Shown here in pieces: positions 62,675 to 64,000 of a DNA stretch of 64,000 bases (within the stretch, counting starts at the first letter, position 1; every line of letters begins with the position of its first letter). The stretch is from JAEVLT01 sp050496765 (GTDB lineage: Bacteria > Bacillota > Bacilli > Bacillales > Cytobacillaceae). The position numbers and the translations under genes were made by a program. The notes below the pieces were generated by a model. The model worked only from the letters and a program-made list of their open reading frames with translations. It ran no database searches and had not been told where the DNA came from. The stretch covers positions 186,001 through 250,000 of the forward strand of contig NZ_JBNWEO010000007.1 of the NCBI RefSeq assembly GCF_050496765.1. Direction: 5' to 3'.

Positions 62675-63937
62675 TTAAGCCTCTTGCTCAATCCTTTCGG
62701 CAAAAAAAATGAGTTTGAACGCGGTTCCTTTTCCTTTTTCACTTTGAACCTCGATCCGGCCGTGCATAGCTTGAATAATCCGGTAACTCACCATCAAGCC
62801 TAATCCCGTTCCTGTTTCTTTAGTGGAGTAGAATGGCTGGCCCAACCGGCTTAGTTCTTCCCTTGTCATGCCGAATCCTGTATCCCTAATTTCGATCACT
62901 GCCTTGTTTTGTGACTTGTAAGCTGAAATAGAAAGAGTTCCGCCCTGTGTCATCGCTTCAATCCCATTTTTAGCAAGGTTTAAACATGCCTGTGATAGTT
63001 TATTCCAATCCGCTTTAATGAAAAGGGGGTGTTTGATCTGCAAAACAATCTCGACATGGCGGGCGGCAGCATAAGAAGACATCACAGTCGCCACATGATT
63101 GACTAAATGACCAACGTCCAAACGATCCGTCTTATCAATTTGCGGTTTGGCATAGGATAAATATTCGGAAATAATCGATTCTGCCCGGTCCAATTCATCG
63201 ATTGCTACTTTTAGAAAATACCGATTCTTCTCATCCTCTTGGGGAGTATTAAGCAGCTGGATAAATCCCCGGACAACAGTCAACGGATTTCGAACCTCAT
63301 GAGCGATGGATGCTGCCAGTTCCCCCAACACCTGCATTTTCTCAGCCTGTTGAATTTCATTTCTCAATTTCATGTGTTCATGGAATGTTTCGATTAGAAA
63401 AACAGACAACCAAATGCTGAAAATATGAAGAATACAATATACTACAAAAAAGAGGAATATTTTTTCGCTATTTCCGGTGTCCAAACCTACCATCCGGTAA
63501 TAACTGACAATTGTGACTGACAAGGATGCAAAAAGGGCCAACCCCATCGAGAGAAGCATTTTACGGAGACGAGAATAGTACCGGTACTTGGGCACGAAAT
63601 AGCAGGTAACGGCTGTCAAGACTGTATACGCAATCACGGTTGTGAAAAACCCATCCCCACCTAAATAGAACCGGTAAATGTATAAAATGACTGTCGCAAA
63701 CAATCCAACCTGATAGCCGCCATAAAGGCTGGCCAAAATGAAAGGAATGATACGCAAGTCATAAAAATATCCCGGAAAAATCGAAAATGGAAATGTCATG
63801 CACAAAACAATCGCCAAGGTTGACAATAAACCGATAGTGGTTTTCTTCCATTTCTGACTCGGTTCCAGTACAAAATAAATGAGAATCGATACAAGAAAAA
63901 ACAAGATATTGAGCAAAAGTTTTTCTATGCCTACCAC
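62675..63937 (-). CDS. Membrane sensor histidine kinase, KinB-like
   Basis: A 420-residue kinase. Residues 1-190 hold about six membrane helices of the 5TMR-LYT type (RIIPFILASLYGGYQVGLFA). The HisKA phosphorylation site is SIAHEVRNPLTVVRGF near residue 214, followed by HATPase boxes (LNLAKNGIEAM, DTGFGM, GTGLGL). No response regulator is next to it, as for orphan sporulation kinases such as KinB, which feed the Spo0F phosphorelay. GTG start at 63937 after AAGGAG. The KinB role is an inference. Confidence 0.85.
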   Translation of the reverse strand: MVGIEKLLLNILFFLVSILIYFVLEPSQKWKKTTIGLLSTLAIVLCMTFPFSIFPGYFYDLRIIPFILASLYGGYQVGLFATVILYIYRFYLGGDGFFTTVIAYTVLTAVTCYFVPKYRYYSRLRKMLLSMGLALFASLSVTIVSYYRMVGLDTGNSEKIFLFFVVYCILHIFSIWLSVFLIETFHEHMKLRNEIQQAEKMQVLGELAASIAHEVRNPLTVVRGFIQLLNTPQEDEKNRYFLKVAIDELDRAESIISEYLSYAKPQIDKTDRLDVGHLVNHVATVMSSYAAARHVEIVLQIKHPLFIKADWNKLSQACLNLAKNGIEAMTQGGTLSISAYKSQNKAVIEIRDTGFGMTREELSRLGQPFYSTKETGTGLGLMVSYRIIQAMHGRIEVQSEKGKGTAFKLIFFAERIEQEA

Positions 63938-64000
63938 AGGTGTGTCTCCTTAACTGAAAAATAGAAGGTTGCCAGCATGACAACTATTTAAATATCATAT

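Overview
The window looks like a chromosomal piece of an endospore-forming member of the Bacillaceae. The evidence is a complete ilv-leu operon with a T-box, a TnrA-type regulator with TnrA/GlnR boxes, a 6S RNA beside recQ (the place of 6S-2/bsrB in Bacillus subtilis), an FbpA-type small protein, a KinB-like sensor kinase, and frequent AGGAGG ribosome sites with TTG and GTG starts. The genus cannot be fixed from the sequence alone. No rRNA, tRNA or CRISPR array was seen.

Layout. 1-600: end of cstA and its small partner. 611-7874 (minus): a catabolic operon of GntR regulator, class III aminotransferase, HisD-like dehydrogenase, polar amino-acid ABC transporter and aldehyde dehydrogenase. 8-9.4 kb: MFS exporter. 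9.6-12.9 kb: a GAF-GGDEF-EAL gene under a c-di-GMP-I riboswitch, split by a 1307-bp IS630-family element with a TA target duplication. 13.5-22.7 kb: panE, recQ, 6S RNA, a 2-hydroxyacid dehydrogenase, a TPR/dynamin-like GTPase and a YhfP-like oxidoreductase. 22.7-25.9 kb: a repeat-rich region with a multi-hairpin element, a 52-bp tandem array, a dispersed structured repeat and an Rpn nuclease gene. 26-30 kb: small proteins, tnrA, amtB, a DUF294 nucleotidyltransferase and a DnaQ-like exonuclease. 30-41.5 kb: ilvE-ilvD-[T-box]-ilvB-ilvN-ilvC-leuA-leuB-leuC-leuD, with cre and CodY-like sites before ilvE. 41.6-53 kb: an XRE regulator, a DUF3147 pair, galM with a Gfo/Idh oxidoreductase, DUF1836, a hemolysin-III family protein, and a minus-strand run of NCS2 permease, membrane dipeptidase, a long MBL/beta-CASP protein, an HTH protein and DUF488. 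53-64 kb: a 16-copy array, VOC protein, Old-Yellow-Enzyme reductase, two small proteins, MATE exporter, a 21-copy array, an intact PAS-GGDEF-EAL protein, a decayed Uma2 gene and a histidine kinase.

The most unusual signal is non-coding. At six intergenic places there are tandem arrays with a 52-bp period. They fall into four sequence families. Three families share a skeleton, TGACCG followed about 24 bases later by CGGGC. A separate array has a 21-bp period. Both periods are close to whole numbers of DNA helical turns. A 41-bp module recurs without change just before two arrays of different sequence. Next in interest is the c-di-GMP riboswitch whose own target gene has been cut by an insertion sequence, while a second, intact c-di-GMP enzyme lies about 47 kb away.
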